This document shows positions 38,687 through 47,028 of a stretch of 64,000 nt of DNA, piece by piece. The stretch spans positions 4,030,001 through 4,094,000 of the forward strand of contig NZ_OY726394.1 in NCBI RefSeq assembly GCF_963378075.1, written 5' to 3'. Positions within the stretch are counted from its first letter, which is position 1. Each line of letters opens with the position of its first letter. The stretch comes from Mycolicibacter sp. MU0083 (lineage in GTDB: Bacteria; Actinomycetota; Actinomycetes; Mycobacteriales; Mycobacteriaceae). The notes below the pieces were generated by a model. It ran no database searches, was not told the DNA's origin, and saw only the letters and a list, made by a program, of their open reading frames with translations. Both the position numbers and the translations under genes were made by a program.

Positions 38687-39480
38687 CAGCGTCCGCTCCG
38701 TCGGGCGATCGCCCTGCGCAGCCGGCCGCCGCGGGACCGCTCCAGCCGCTGCCGGTCACGTTCGGCCAGTTCGGCCTCCCGCAGCGCCAGCGCTTCGGCC
38801 ATCGTCGGCGCGCTGCCGCCCAACCGGCGCGGCACCCAGAACGCGCCGGCGGGATGTGGGTATTCCAATTGAGCCTCCTCGAGCATGGTCGCCATGGTGT
38901 TGCGCAACGCGGCGGTGGTCGCCGCCACGTCTCCGGTGGGCATCATCGGCGCACCGATCTTCGCCAATACGGGAATATGATTGCGCCACAATCGTTTCGG
39001 ATTGTCCTTGGTCCAGACCCGCTGCATCCCCCAGACGATGACCGGGATCAGCGGAACCTCGGCGGCGTGGGCCATCCGGGCGGCACCGGACTTGAACTCC
39101 ATCAGCTCGAAGCTGCGGCTGATGGTGGCCTCCGGGTTCACCCCGACCAGCTCGCCGGCCCGCAGCCGCTGCACCGCGACGTCCAGGGCGCCCGCACCCG
39201 CCGAACGGTCCACCGGGATCAACCCGATATGCCTGACCACGTAGCCGATCACCGGCACCCGCGTCATCTCGGCCTTGAGCATGTACCGCAGCCGGCGGCC
39301 CCGGTACATCGCCGCGGTCGAGGCCGCATACCAGTCCACATAGCTGGTGTGGTTGACCGCGATCACCGCCCCGCCGTGCTCGGGGATGTTCTCCAGACCC
39401 TGATAGGTCACATGGGGCCCGTTGGCGTTCACCACCCGCGGCAGCACTATCTCCAGCAACCGGAAGAGGGGTTCGGCCAT
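38686..39480 (-). CDS. 1-acyl-glycerol-3-phosphate acyltransferase-like (PlsC) protein
   Basis: The protein has 264 residues. ATG 39480 (MAEPLFRLLEIV) is the start; the longer upstream open frame overlaps the preceding gene out of frame. PlsC motifs are NHTSYVDWY (His-x4-Asp catalytic pair) and VGVNPEATISRSFEL. It likely acylates a lyso-phospholipid or glycolipid at the inner membrane face. The neighbouring gene at 39492 is a clear paralogue. M. tuberculosis has three such genes at this place (Rv3814c-Rv3816c); only two are present here. It begins 11 nt after the stop of its paralogue. Confidence 0.88.
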   Translation of the reverse strand: MAEPLFRLLEIVLPRVVNANGPHVTYQGLENIPEHGGAVIAVNHTSYVDWYAASTAAMYRGRRLRYMLKAEMTRVPVIGYVVRHIGLIPVDRSAGAGALDVAVQRLRAGELVGVNPEATISRSFELMEFKSGAARMAHAAEVPLIPVIVWGMQRVWTKDNPKRLWRNHIPVLAKIGAPMMPTGDVAATTAALRNTMATMLEEAQLEYPHPAGAFWVPRRLGGSAPTMAEALALREAELAERDRQRLERSRGGRLRRAIARRSGR

Positions 39481-39491
39481 CCGCTGCCGCT

Positions 39492-40292
39492 CTAGCCCGA
39501 CGTGCCCGTCGGACGTGGGGGCTGCTTGCGGCCGGCGGCGCGCTGCTCGGCTTTGCGGGCGGCCTCGGCGGCGTCGAGTTCCAGCGCCCCGGCGGGCGTG
39601 GGAGCACTGCCCCCCAGCCGGCGCGGCACCCAGAAGGCGTCCGCCGGATGGCCGTCGGGATAGGCCTCCTGAGCCTGTTCGAGCAGCTGCTGCATCCGGC
39701 TCTGCAGCACCGTCCGCAGCTCGTCGACCGGCAGCGTCGGCGCGATGGGTTCGCCGACGGTGACGGTGATGGGCACCTTGGTGCGGCCGAGCCGTTTCGG
39801 GTGGTCCTTGGTCCAGATCCGCTGAGCGCCCCACACGATGTGCGGGATGATCGGGACCTGCGCCTCGACCGCCATCCGCGCCGCGCCGCTCTTGAACTCC
39901 TTGAGCTCGAAGCTGCGGCTGATGGTCGCCTCCGGATAGACCCCGACGAGTTCGCCGGATTTGAGGTATTCGACCGCGGCGGCGTAGGACTCCGCCCCCT
40001 GGCTGCGATCCACCGCGATGTGCTTGCACCCGCGCATGATCGGCCCGGTGAACCGGTTGTCGAAGGTCTCCTTCTTGGCCATGAAGCGCACCCACCGCCG
40101 GGGTTCGGTCCGGTAGGCGGCCAACGCCGCGAACAGGAAGTCGAAGTAGCCGGTGTGGTTGATCGCGATCACGCCACCGCCACCGGTGGGGATGTGCTCC
40201 CCGCCGGTGACGGTGATCTTCAAGCCCTCATAACGCCACAGCGTGCGCGCCGCGACAGCGACACTGCTGTACCAAGCCTCCACAGTGCCCAA
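39492..40292 (-). CDS. PlsC-family acyltransferase
   Basis: The protein has 266 residues and starts at ATG 40292 (MGTVEAWYSSVAV). The catalytic INHTGYFDF box, an FMAKKETFDN block and VGVYPEATISRSFEL fit lysophosphatidate acyltransferases. The C-terminus is a Lys/Arg/Pro-rich tail after FWVPRRLGGSAPT, a segment shared with the downstream paralogue. It heads the small operon PlsC-PlsC-HAD on the minus strand, divergent from the Rieske-type gene. The lipid substrate is not known. Confidence 0.88.
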   Translation of the reverse strand: MGTVEAWYSSVAVAARTLWRYEGLKITVTGGEHIPTGGGGVIAINHTGYFDFLFAALAAYRTEPRRWVRFMAKKETFDNRFTGPIMRGCKHIAVDRSQGAESYAAAVEYLKSGELVGVYPEATISRSFELKEFKSGAARMAVEAQVPIIPHIVWGAQRIWTKDHPKRLGRTKVPITVTVGEPIAPTLPVDELRTVLQSRMQQLLEQAQEAYPDGHPADAFWVPRRLGGSAPTPAGALELDAAEAARKAEQRAAGRKQPPRPTGTSG

Positions 40293-40366
40293 GCCTAGGC
40301 GATACCGGCGACCGGACCGCCGGTAAGCTCGCGGGAGGTCTCTTTCAGCGTCGGGAGAAGGTACAC

Positions 40367-41926
40367 GTGCAGGTCACCAGCGTCGGGCACGCCGGCTTCC
40401 GGATCGAGACGGCCGCCGGCAGCATCCTGTGCGACCCGTGGGTGAACCCGGCCTATTTCGCCTCGTGGTTCCCGTTCCCGGACAACTCCGCGCTGGACTG
40501 GAACGCCCTCGGCGACTGCGACTACCTCTACATCTCGCACCTGCACCACGACCATTTCGACCCGCGGCACCTGGCGGCCCACGTCAACAAGGACGCCGTG
40601 GTGCTGCTGCCGGACTACCCGGTGCCCGATCTGCGCGGTGAGCTCGAGAAGTTGGGCTTTCACCGGTTCTTCGAGACCACCGACTCGGTGCGCCACACCG
40701 TGTCCGGCCCCAAGGGCGAGCTGGACGTGATGATCATCGCGCTGCGCGCCCCGGCCGACGGGCCGATCGGCGACTCGGGCCTGGTGGTGTCCGACGGTGT
40801 GACGACCGTTTTCAACATGAACGACTCCCGGCCGATCGACCTGGACGTGCTGAACGCGTTCGGCTCGATCGACGTGCATCTGGTGCAGTACTCCGGCGCG
40901 ATCTGGTATCCGATGGTCTACGACATGCCGGATCGGGCCAAGGAGGCGTTCGGCACCCAGAAGCGCCAGCGGCAGATGGACCGCGCCCGCCAGTACATCG
41001 CCCACGTCGACGCCACCTGGGTGGTGCCGTCGGCCGGCCCGCCGTGCTTTTTGGACGACGAGCTGCGCTACCTCAACGACGACCACGGCGACCCGGCGAA
41101 CATCTTCCCCGACGAGGTGGTGTTCCTCGATCAGCTGCGCCGCAACGGCCACGACCGCGGACTGCTGATGATCCCCGGATCGACCGCGAGTTTCACCGGG
41201 GCGCAACTGGATTCGCTGGTCCATCCGATTCCCGAGGCCGACGTCGAAGCCATCTTCACCACCGGCAAGGCCGACTACATCGCGGCCTATGCCGAGCGGA
41301 TGGCACCGGTGCTGGCCGCGGAGAAGGCCTCCTGGGCGCCGGCCGCCGGGCCCGCGATGATCGAAGACCTGCGTGCGCTGTTCGAGCCGATCATGGCCCG
41401 CAGCGACGAGATCTGCGACGGCATCGGCTATCCCGTCGAATTGCGGATGGACGGCCCGGAGCACACCGAGACGGTGGTGCTGGACTTCCCCGACCGGGTG
41501 GTGCGCGAACCGGTCGACGGCGAGAAGTTCCGCTACGGCTTCGGCATTCCGCCCGAACTGGTGCGCACCGTGCTGCGCGACGGCGAACCGGACTGGGTCA
41601 ACACCATCTTCTTGTCCACCCGGTTCCGGGCGTGGCGGGTCGGCGGATACAACGAGTACCTCTACACGTTCTTCAAGTGCCTGACCGAGGACCGGATCGT
41701 CTACGCCGAGGGCTGGTTCGGCGAGAGCCACGACGACAGCGCCACGATCACGCTGGGCGGCTGGCAGATGCAGCGCCGCTGCCCGCACATGAAGGCCGAC
41801 CTGTCCAAGGTCGGGGTGGTCGACGGCGACGTCCTGACCTGCAATCAGCACGGCTGGGAGTGGGACCTCAAGACCGGTCGCTGCCTGACGGCCAAAGGCC
41901 ACGAATTGCGCTGCGAAAAGCTGTGA
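40367..41926 (+). CDS. Metallo-beta-lactamase-fold protein with C-terminal Rieske [2Fe-2S] domain (Rv3818-like)
   Basis: The protein has 519 residues; GTG 40367 is preceded by a GGGAGAAGG ribosome-binding site. The N-terminal half is a metallo-beta-lactamase fold of the UlaG type, with SHLHHDHFDP as the HxHxDH metal motif. The C-terminal 70 residues form a Rieske domain, with CPH and CNQH separated by 17 residues, the spacing used to bind a [2Fe-2S] cluster. This architecture recalls CMP-N-acetylneuraminate hydroxylase-like enzymes, so an oxygenase role is plausible, but the substrate is unknown. The downstream small gene overlaps by 4 nt. Confidence 0.88.
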   Translation: MQVTSVGHAGFRIETAAGSILCDPWVNPAYFASWFPFPDNSALDWNALGDCDYLYISHLHHDHFDPRHLAAHVNKDAVVLLPDYPVPDLRGELEKLGFHRFFETTDSVRHTVSGPKGELDVMIIALRAPADGPIGDSGLVVSDGVTTVFNMNDSRPIDLDVLNAFGSIDVHLVQYSGAIWYPMVYDMPDRAKEAFGTQKRQRQMDRARQYIAHVDATWVVPSAGPPCFLDDELRYLNDDHGDPANIFPDEVVFLDQLRRNGHDRGLLMIPGSTASFTGAQLDSLVHPIPEADVEAIFTTGKADYIAAYAERMAPVLAAEKASWAPAAGPAMIEDLRALFEPIMARSDEICDGIGYPVELRMDGPEHTETVVLDFPDRVVREPVDGEKFRYGFGIPPELVRTVLRDGEPDWVNTIFLSTRFRAWRVGGYNEYLYTFFKCLTEDRIVYAEGWFGESHDDSATITLGGWQMQRRCPHMKADLSKVGVVDGDVLTCNQHGWEWDLKTGRCLTAKGHELRCEKL

Positions 41927-42252
41927 CCGGCTCCTACGATGACGGCCTGGTGGTCTTGGACCGCCGGGCTATCACGTTGCGCCGCTACCATTTCCCCTCC
42001 GGCACGTCGAAGATCATCCCGCTGTCGGCGATCCGGGGCTATCGGGCCGAGCCGTTGGGCATGCTGACCCACCGGTTCCGGATCTGGGGCAGCTCGGATC
42101 TGCGGCGCTGGCTGCCGCTGGACATCAAACGCCCGACCCGCAGCACGCTGATCACCCTGGACCTCGACGGTGACCCGTGGCCGCGGCCGGCGTTCACCCC
42201 GGCGGACCCGGAGGCGTTCCGGGCGCTGCTCGACGAGTTGCTCGACCGCTGA
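41923..42252 (+). CDS. Small conserved hypothetical protein (Rv3819-like)
   Basis: The protein has 109 residues. Its GTG start at 41923 overlaps the preceding TGA (GTGA), which sets the start. Conserved parts are VVLDRRAITLRRYHFP, KIIPLSAIRGYRAEP and FRIWGSSDLRRWLPLD. The composition and beta-rich pattern resemble a PH-like or bacterial PH-domain fold, but this is only an impression. No signal peptide is seen. Permanent pairing with the metallo-beta-lactamase/Rieske gene, as in M. tuberculosis Rv3818-Rv3819, suggests that it assists that enzyme. Confidence 0.82.
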   Translation: MTGSYDDGLVVLDRRAITLRRYHFPSGTSKIIPLSAIRGYRAEPLGMLTHRFRIWGSSDLRRWLPLDIKRPTRSTLITLDLDGDPWPRPAFTPADPEAFRALLDELLDR

Positions 42253-42306
42253 CCGGCCGGCCCGCGGCGACCGGGCTAAGCTAACCGCGACGACGGGAGG
42301 GATGTC

Positions 42307-42867
42307 GTGGCCAAGCCGGTTGCGCCGCGTGGATCCGCGCGCGAACGGGTACTGCGAGCAGCCCTTGAGCTATTCACCGAGCACAGCGTCGGCGGCACGT
42401 CCATGCAGATGATCGCCGACCGGCTGGGCGTCAGCAAACCGGCGGTGTACTACCAGTTCCGGTCCCGGGACGACATCGTCGTCGCGCTGGTGGAACCGAT
42501 GCTCGACGACATCGTCCGCGTCATCAAGATCGCCGAGACCATGCCGTCCCCGCAGGGCAAGCGCGATGTGACGGTCAGCGGCGTGGTGGAGCTGGCCGTC
42601 CGCTACCGCCGGCTGACCTTCTTGTTCTACGACCGCGCCGTCGAGCACGCCCTGCAGTCCCGCGAGGACTTCCGGGCCGCCGGCGAGGACGCCGCCGCAC
42701 TGCTGCAGGGCCCCGATCCGGACGCGGCGGCCCGGATCATCACCCGGGCCCTCATGTCCGGAACCTTCACCGCCGCAGCCGATCCCGCCCTCGACGACAT
42801 CGACGACGAGGAACTGCACCAGATCCTGCTGGAGACGGCGCGCCGGGTGATACAGCCGCTGGCCTGA
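42307..42867 (+). CDS. TetR family regulator A beside mmpL
   Basis: The protein has 186 residues; GTG 42307 has a GGGAGGG ribosome-binding site. The helix-turn-helix spans about residues 10-55 and includes ALELFTEHSVGGTSMQMIAD and LGVSKPAVYYQF. It is a clear paralogue of the TetR at 46388: both share AxKxVAPR at the start, TSxQMIADRLGV, AVYYQF and an EELHxxLLExxRR end. The two bracket the mmpS-mmpL pair. It is convergent with mmpL, with only 15 nt between stops. Control of the lipid transporter is inferred from context. Confidence 0.87.
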   Translation: MAKPVAPRGSARERVLRAALELFTEHSVGGTSMQMIADRLGVSKPAVYYQFRSRDDIVVALVEPMLDDIVRVIKIAETMPSPQGKRDVTVSGVVELAVRYRRLTFLFYDRAVEHALQSREDFRAAGEDAAALLQGPDPDAAARIITRALMSGTFTAAADPALDDIDDEELHQILLETARRVIQPLA

Positions 42868-42882
42868 GCCCGGCAGCGCCGG

Positions 42883-45786
42883 CTAGCGGCGGTGGGCGCC
42901 GCCGCCGGACCCGACGAGTTCGGGATCGGCATCGGGATCGGCCTCGACCTGGCGCGGCGACGGCCACGGCGACGGCTTGGGCCGCATCCGCGGCACCTGC
43001 GGCCACCAGAACCACTTGCCGAGCAGGGTCGCCACCGCCGGGGTCATGAACGCGCGGATGATCAGGGTGTCCAGCATCAACCCCATGCCGATGGTGCTGC
43101 CGACCTGCCCGACCACCCGCAGGTCGCTGACCGTCATCGTCATCATGGTGAACGCGAACACCAGTCCGGCGGCGGTCACCACCGACCCGCTGCCGCCCAT
43201 CGCCCGGATCATGCCGGTGTGCAGTCCGGCGTGGATCTCCTCCTTGAGCCGCGACACCAGCAACAGGTTGTAGTCGGCGCCGACGGCCAGCAGGATGATC
43301 ACCGCCATCGCCATCACCATCCAGTGCACGTGCAGGCCGATGATGTCCTGCCACAGCAACACCGACAGCCCGAAGGCGCTGCCGAGTGAGAGCACCACGG
43401 TGCCGACGATCACCAACGAGGCCACCACCGCCCGGGTGATCACCAGCATGATGATGAAAATCAGGCACAGCGCGGCGATTCCGGCGATCATCATGTCGTA
43501 GTTGGACCCCTCTTGCAGATCCTTGAACATGGCCGCGGTACCGCCGACGTGGATCTTGGAGCCCTCCCACGGCGTGGTCTTCATGGCTTCCTTGGCGGCG
43601 AGCTTGATGGCGTCGATGTGCTCGATACCGTCGGCGCTGAGCGGATCGCCCTCGTGGGTGACGATGAAGCGCACCGCGCGACCGTCCGGGGAGATGAAAT
43701 TCTTCATGCCCCGCTGGAATTCCTCGTTGTCGAAGATCTCCGGCGGCAGGTAGAACGAGTCGTCGTTCTTCGCCTTGTCGAACGCCTCCCCCATCGCCGA
43801 CGGATCACCCTGGGCCTCGAGTTGCTGCTTGGCCAGCCCGTCCTGGGTGGCATACATGGTCAGCATCATGGCCTTGGTGTTCTTCATCATCTGGATCATC
43901 GGCGGCATCAGCCGGAGCATCTGGGGCAGCTGCGCGGCCATCTCGTCCATGTCGGGAATGATTCCCCGGAAGCTCTCCGTCATGGTGTCCACGCCGTCCA
44001 TCGCGTCGAAGATCGAGCGCAGCGAGTGGCAGGCCGGGATGTCGTAACAGTGTGGCTCCCAGTAGAAGTAACTGCGCATCGGCCGGAAGAAATCGTCGAA
44101 CTCGGCGATGTCGTCGCGCAGTTCCTCGATCTCGTCGACCATCAGGTGCATCTTGCCGACCATGCGCTGCATGGTGGCGTTCATCTTCTCCATGAGCGCG
44201 ATCATCTGGCTCATAGTGTCGATGTTGACCTGCATCTCCTCGGCCTGGGACAGCATCTCCTGGGTGCGGTCTTCGTTGAACTTCCGGGTCAGCTCCTGGC
44301 TGACGGCCTGCATGCCCATCATGTAGCCGAACGTGGAGTGTTCCATCGGGACACCCTGCGGGCGGGTGATGGTCATGACCCGGGAGATGCCGGGAACGGC
44401 GGTGACGCGCTTGGCGATTCGCTCCAGCACCAGGAAGTCCGCGGAGTTGCGGATGTCGTGATCGGTTTCGATCATCAACATCTCGGGGTTCATCCGCGCC
44501 GACGGGAAGTGCCGATCGGAGGCCAGGAAGCCCTGGTTGGCGGGTAGGTCGTCGGGCATGTAGGCGCGGTCGTTGTAACCGGGCTTGTAGCCGGGCAGCG
44601 CCAGGATACCGACCAGTGCGGCACCGGTGGCGGCGACCAGGATCGGCCCCGGCCAACGGCTCACGGCGGCACCGATCTTGCGCCAGCCGCGGCCCCGGTC
44701 GACGTGCTTGGGTTCCAGCAGCGTGCCGAACCGGCTGGCCACCGAGATCACCGCCGACCCCATGGTCAGGGAGGTGATCACCACGATCGTCATGCCGATC
44801 CCGAGCGGAATCCCGAGCGACTGGAAATACGGCAGTCGGGTGAAGTGCAGGCAGAACGTGGCGCCGGCGATGGTCATCCCGGAACCCAGCACCACGTGCG
44901 CGGTGCTGCGGAACATGGTGTAGTACGCCTGTTCTTTGTCCTCGCCGGCGTTGCGGGCTTCCTGGTAGCGGCCGATCAGGAAGATGGCGTAGTCGGTGGC
45001 CGCCGCAATCGCCAGGGTCACCAACAGGTTCGTCGCGAACGGCGATAACCCGATCAGCTTGTGGTAGCCCAGCAACGCCACGATGCTGCGGGCCGACATC
45101 AGACCGGTGATCACCATCGACAGCGCCAGCAGCACCGTGGTGATGGACCGGTAGACCATCAGCATCATGGTGATGATGACCGCGAAGGTCAGGCCCTCGA
45201 TCAGCTTCATGCTGCGGGCGCTGGCCTTGCTCTGGTCGGCCACCAGCGCGGCACCACCGGTCACATAGGCGGTGACGCCGGGCGGGGCGGTGAAGCTGTC
45301 CACCACCTGCTGCACGGCCTTGACCGATTCCTTGGACAGCGCCTCGCCCTGGTTTCCGGCGGTGTAGATCTGCACGTAGGCGCATCTGCCGTCCGGGCTC
45401 TGCGCCCCGGCGGCGGTCAGCCGGTCGCCCCAGAAGTCCTGGATGTGCTCGACGTGGACGGTGTCGGTTCTGAGCTTGGCGACGATCTGGTCGTAGTAGT
45501 GGTGGGCGTCGTCGCCCAGCGGTTCATCACCCTCGAGGACGAGCATGACCGAGCTGTTCGAGGTGAACTCTTTGAACACCTCGCCCTGGCGTTTGACCGC
45601 GATCATCGACGGCGCCTCGTCGGGGGTCATCTGCACCGCGGCCGTCTCGGCGACCTGTTCCAGCTGCGGGACGGTCACGTTCGCCAGCACGATGATGCCG
45701 ATCCAGCCCAGCATGATCGGAATGGCCAGGCGGCGAATCCATTTGGCGATGCGGCCGGGCGGGGAGCCGTGCGTCGAAGTGCTCAT
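42883..45786 (-). CDS. MmpL-family RND lipid/siderophore transporter (MmpL4/5-like)
   Basis: The protein has 967 residues in the RND layout: TM1, periplasmic loop 1, TM2-6, loop 2, TM7-12. Proton-relay Asp-Tyr pairs are in AAATDYAIFLIGRY and AVGADYNLLLVSRL. Loop 2 contains a long Met/Gln/Glu-rich coiled coil (about residues 490-560) and a CYDIPAC Cys pair, both typical of the MmpL4/MmpL5 class that export mycobactin-type siderophores or glycopeptidolipid. Its ATG overlaps the mmpS stop (ATGA), so mmpS and mmpL are coupled. The substrate is not determined; no siderophore or GPL genes lie nearby. Two paralogous TetR genes flank the pair. Confidence 0.93.
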   Translation of the reverse strand: MSTSTHGSPPGRIAKWIRRLAIPIMLGWIGIIVLANVTVPQLEQVAETAAVQMTPDEAPSMIAVKRQGEVFKEFTSNSSVMLVLEGDEPLGDDAHHYYDQIVAKLRTDTVHVEHIQDFWGDRLTAAGAQSPDGRCAYVQIYTAGNQGEALSKESVKAVQQVVDSFTAPPGVTAYVTGGAALVADQSKASARSMKLIEGLTFAVIITMMLMVYRSITTVLLALSMVITGLMSARSIVALLGYHKLIGLSPFATNLLVTLAIAAATDYAIFLIGRYQEARNAGEDKEQAYYTMFRSTAHVVLGSGMTIAGATFCLHFTRLPYFQSLGIPLGIGMTIVVITSLTMGSAVISVASRFGTLLEPKHVDRGRGWRKIGAAVSRWPGPILVAATGAALVGILALPGYKPGYNDRAYMPDDLPANQGFLASDRHFPSARMNPEMLMIETDHDIRNSADFLVLERIAKRVTAVPGISRVMTITRPQGVPMEHSTFGYMMGMQAVSQELTRKFNEDRTQEMLSQAEEMQVNIDTMSQMIALMEKMNATMQRMVGKMHLMVDEIEELRDDIAEFDDFFRPMRSYFYWEPHCYDIPACHSLRSIFDAMDGVDTMTESFRGIIPDMDEMAAQLPQMLRLMPPMIQMMKNTKAMMLTMYATQDGLAKQQLEAQGDPSAMGEAFDKAKNDDSFYLPPEIFDNEEFQRGMKNFISPDGRAVRFIVTHEGDPLSADGIEHIDAIKLAAKEAMKTTPWEGSKIHVGGTAAMFKDLQEGSNYDMMIAGIAALCLIFIIMLVITRAVVASLVIVGTVVLSLGSAFGLSVLLWQDIIGLHVHWMVMAMAVIILLAVGADYNLLLVSRLKEEIHAGLHTGMIRAMGGSGSVVTAAGLVFAFTMMTMTVSDLRVVGQVGSTIGMGLMLDTLIIRAFMTPAVATLLGKWFWWPQVPRMRPKPSPWPSPRQVEADPDADPELVGSGGGAHRR

Positions 45787-46223
45787 GCGGATTTCACCAA
45801 GCAGAAGGTCAGGGCGCTGGCGCCGGTGGCGGTTCGTTCGTCTTTGAGCTCGTCGTCGATGATGATCCGGCAGCTCAGGGTGTCGCCTTTGCCCTGCGCG
45901 AACAGGTTCGGCGACACCGCCGACAGGGTGGTGCTCAACGTCACCGACCAGGGCAGCGTCGCAGCGTCGACGCGTTGCGGCCTGCTCTCCAGGTCGAGGT
46001 AGCTGATGTCGGCGGTCGCGCCGGGCTCGCCGTAGACCTCATAGGTGACGATCTTGGGGTTGTAGGGCTTGGTGTCGTCGACCTTCTCGCTGATGAGGTT
46101 GGGATTCTCGGCGCCGAAGAAGGTGCGGATCCGGAGCACGACGAGAGTCCCGAGCGTTAGGACCACGACGATGAGCAGCGGCAGCCAGGCGCGCCGCAGC
46201 GGATTCGTCGAGCGTTTCGACAT
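45783..46223 (-). CDS. MmpS-family accessory membrane protein
   Basis: The protein has 146 residues. ATG 46223 (MSKRSTNPLRRAW) is preferred over a start 12 codons upstream, because it places basic residues directly before the single transmembrane helix (about residues 13-30). The periplasmic part has YNPKIVTYEVYGEPGATADI, a family hallmark, then a beta-rich domain with WSVTLSTTLSAVSPNLFAQG and two Cys residues. MmpS proteins partner MmpL4/5-type transporters. It is first in the mmpS-mmpL operon and divergent from the TetR at 46388. Confidence 0.93.
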   Translation of the reverse strand: MSKRSTNPLRRAWLPLLIVVVLTLGTLVVLRIRTFFGAENPNLISEKVDDTKPYNPKIVTYEVYGEPGATADISYLDLESRPQRVDAATLPWSVTLSTTLSAVSPNLFAQGKGDTLSCRIIIDDELKDERTATGASALTFCLVKSA

Positions 46224-46387
46224 CGCGAAGCCCCCCTTAGCTTGTGCGGAACCGATCACGGGTTGAGATCCCTGCGAAGTTATACGAACAGTAAAGTACG
46301 ATCAAGCGATCGGCCAGTCCAAATATGCGGTGTGGCTCACAAAAATGCCCCGGGCGACTACCGGCCCGGGCCGACGGGAGGTGTGCG
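46224..46387. promoter_or_regulatory. Divergent mmpS / TetR-B regulatory region
   Basis: The 164-bp region contains the AT-richer stretch GTTATACGAACAGTAAAGTA near 46280, likely holding promoter elements, and an imperfect CCGGGC/GCCCGG hairpin close to the TetR ribosome-binding site. I did not find a clean operator palindrome of the kind seen at the other TetR loci here. Confidence 0.45.
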
Positions 46388-46942
46388 GTGACCAAGGCGG
46401 TGGCGCCTCGCAGCTTCGCGCGGGACCGCGTGCTCGAAGCCGCGCAGGCACTCTTCGCCGAGCACGGCGTCAGCGGCACGTCGCTGCAGATGATCGCCGA
46501 CCGATTGGGCGTCAACAAGTCCGCGGTGTACTACCAATTCCACTCCAAGGACGACATCGTCGCCGAGGTGTTCCGTCCGGCGTTCGAGGACATCACCCGG
46601 GTGCTCGCCATCGCCCAGGCGATCGAGTCGCCGGAGGTGCGGCGGGAGGCGACGCTGAGCGGCATGATCGAACTCGCGGTGCGGCATCGGCGCACCACCG
46701 CATTGGTTCACACCGATCCAGCGGTGGCGGTGCTGATCCAGGCGATCACCGAGTTCCGCGATGCCTTCCACCGGTTGCGCGCCATCCTGGCCGGCCCGGA
46801 CCCCGATCCCGTCGCGCGGACGACGGCGGCAGTGCTGGTGTCGGGGATCTTCGGCGCCGCCGCCGACCCGGAGGCCGCGGACATCCCCAACGAGGAACTG
46901 CACCGGATGCTGCTGGAGTGCTCGCGGCGCCTGGTCGGCTGA
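46388..46942 (+). CDS. TetR family regulator B, divergent from mmpS-mmpL
   Basis: The protein has 184 residues. GTG 46388 (VTKAVAPRSFARDRV) is chosen because it aligns with the start of paralogue A and follows a GGGAGG ribosome-binding site; the open frame extends 21 codons further upstream. The helix-turn-helix contains ALFAEHGVSGTSLQMIADRL and NKSAVYYQFHSKDD. It is divergent from mmpS-mmpL and is therefore the better candidate for direct control. In known mycobacteria, MmpS5-MmpL5 is governed by the MarR-type Rv0678, so a TetR pair would be a different arrangement. Confidence 0.87.
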   Translation: MTKAVAPRSFARDRVLEAAQALFAEHGVSGTSLQMIADRLGVNKSAVYYQFHSKDDIVAEVFRPAFEDITRVLAIAQAIESPEVRREATLSGMIELAVRHRRTTALVHTDPAVAVLIQAITEFRDAFHRLRAILAGPDPDPVARTTAAVLVSGIFGAAADPEAADIPNEELHRMLLECSRRLVG

Positions 46943-47009
46943 GGCCCGATTTTTCTCATTGATCTCTTAATTTCCGGGTGGGGTTCCGGGGCGGTTTCCT
47001 GTCGGTTGT

Positions 47010-47025
47010 TCGCACTAGTGTTCGA
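47010..47025. promoter_or_regulatory. SOS (LexA) box-like palindrome before the HNH gene
   Basis: TCGCAC-TAGT-GTTCGA differs at one position from the mycobacterial SOS box TCGAAC-N4-GTTCGA. It ends 3 nt before the ATG at 47029. Genes of the 13E12 family are among reported LexA targets in M. tuberculosis, so damage induction is likely. Confidence 0.65.
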
Positions 47026-47028
47026 ACC

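Noticed and set aside
42883..46223. A siderophore or glycopeptidolipid biosynthetic cluster around mmpL
   Set aside because: No NRPS, PKS or glycosyltransferase genes of those pathways lie nearby; only regulators flank the transporter.
46224..46387. A TetR operator upstream of mmpS
   Set aside because: Only weak inverted repeats were found, none with the arm length and symmetry seen at the other three TetR loci.
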